From NCBI GenBank assembly GCA_026413225.1, contig CM048554.1, forward strand, positions 5,658,001 to 5,722,000: a stretch of DNA of 64,000 nucleotides. The letters run 5' to 3'. The stretch comes from Otis tarda. Its lineage: Eukaryota > Chordata > Aves > Otidiformes > Otididae. A program made the position numbers and the translations under genes. The notes beneath the pieces were generated by a model. The model saw nothing but the letters and a program-made list of their open reading frames with translations. It searched no databases and was not told the DNA's origin. Shown one piece after another: positions 63,748-64,000 of the stretch; the first letter of the stretch is position 1; each line of letters opens with the position of its first letter.

Positions 63748-64000
63748 CTTTAGCTATTTTGCTAAAGCCTGGAATAACAGGAGGAGATTTTAGCTCAGAT
63801 TTGGACTCCGTGGAAGAGCTGAACGAAGCCTGAAGAGGAGCAGGGACGAGGACAGAAGGGAGGCAGAGGAATGTGTACTGGTACATGAGGATTTCAGGTT
63901 GTTTCTTTGTCTAGGTAGGCCAGCCAAGAGGATTGCTGTGTGGGCTACTCCCTAAGCCGGTCTGGCTAAATATCTCTCCTGCTATTGCTCCTGAATTGTG

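Larger units (their letters stand above)
50745..64000. other. Intergenic region, distal part
   Basis: No coding exon was recognised on either strand. Open frames are short and unlike known proteins. Supported contents are a G-run cluster at 56.6 kb, an 18-base direct repeat (55.4 and 56.5 kb), a strong hairpin at 61.2 kb and small tandem duplications at 62.1 and 63.7 kb. PLCB4 follows PLCB1 in other amniotes, but no PLCB4 exon is visible here. Confidence 0.6.

Overview
The window is vertebrate nuclear DNA, almost certainly from a bird. The evidence is CR1 retroposon 3' ends (one still ending in the ATTCTATG octamer repeat), two ERVL-type solo LTRs of a kind common in avian genomes, and a terminal exon recognisable as phospholipase C beta-1. 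There is no bacterial-style gene organisation. Most long open frames are short, start at random codons, lack splice signals and resemble no protein I know, so I do not annotate them as genes.

Layout. Positions 1-29983 are read as the last intron of PLCB1 (plus strand). The stretch is AT-rich and mostly unique, with a few simple repeats, a purine-rich tract (about 9840-10250), a MIR-like SINE relic (about 25471-25575) and two CR1 3' ends (25632-25901, 28113-28368). Positions 29984-30214 are the terminal coding exon of the long (1a-type) PLCB1 isoform: 76 residues ending in the PDZ-ligand-like tail DTTF, preceded by a branch-point-like site, a pyrimidine tract and two AGs six bases apart. Positions 30215 to about 33335 are the 3' UTR, AT-rich, with several AATAAA hexamers, Pumilio-like sites and a GC-richer 100-base inverted-repeat insertion. 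It ends at the AATAAA at 33314-33319.

From about 33340 to 64000 the DNA appears intergenic. It holds an old, internally deleted CR1 copy (endonuclease-domain relic at 36195-36406, tail at 36911-36970), a 1073-base solo LTR with a perfect 5-base target duplication (44431-45503), a promoter-like cluster with an exon-like segment (46008-46254), a minus-strand CR1 tail (48504-48715), a second, related solo LTR (50109-50739) and a strong hairpin (61212-61245). PLCB4 is expected somewhere downstream from amniote synteny, but I see none of its exons here.

PLCB1 is the only gene I can support. I found no previously undescribed multi-gene system. The items most worth checking are the isoform-defining exon with its tandem acceptor and altered PDZ tail, the inverted-repeat element inside its 3' UTR, and the AP-1/TATA/exon-like cluster at 46 kb.
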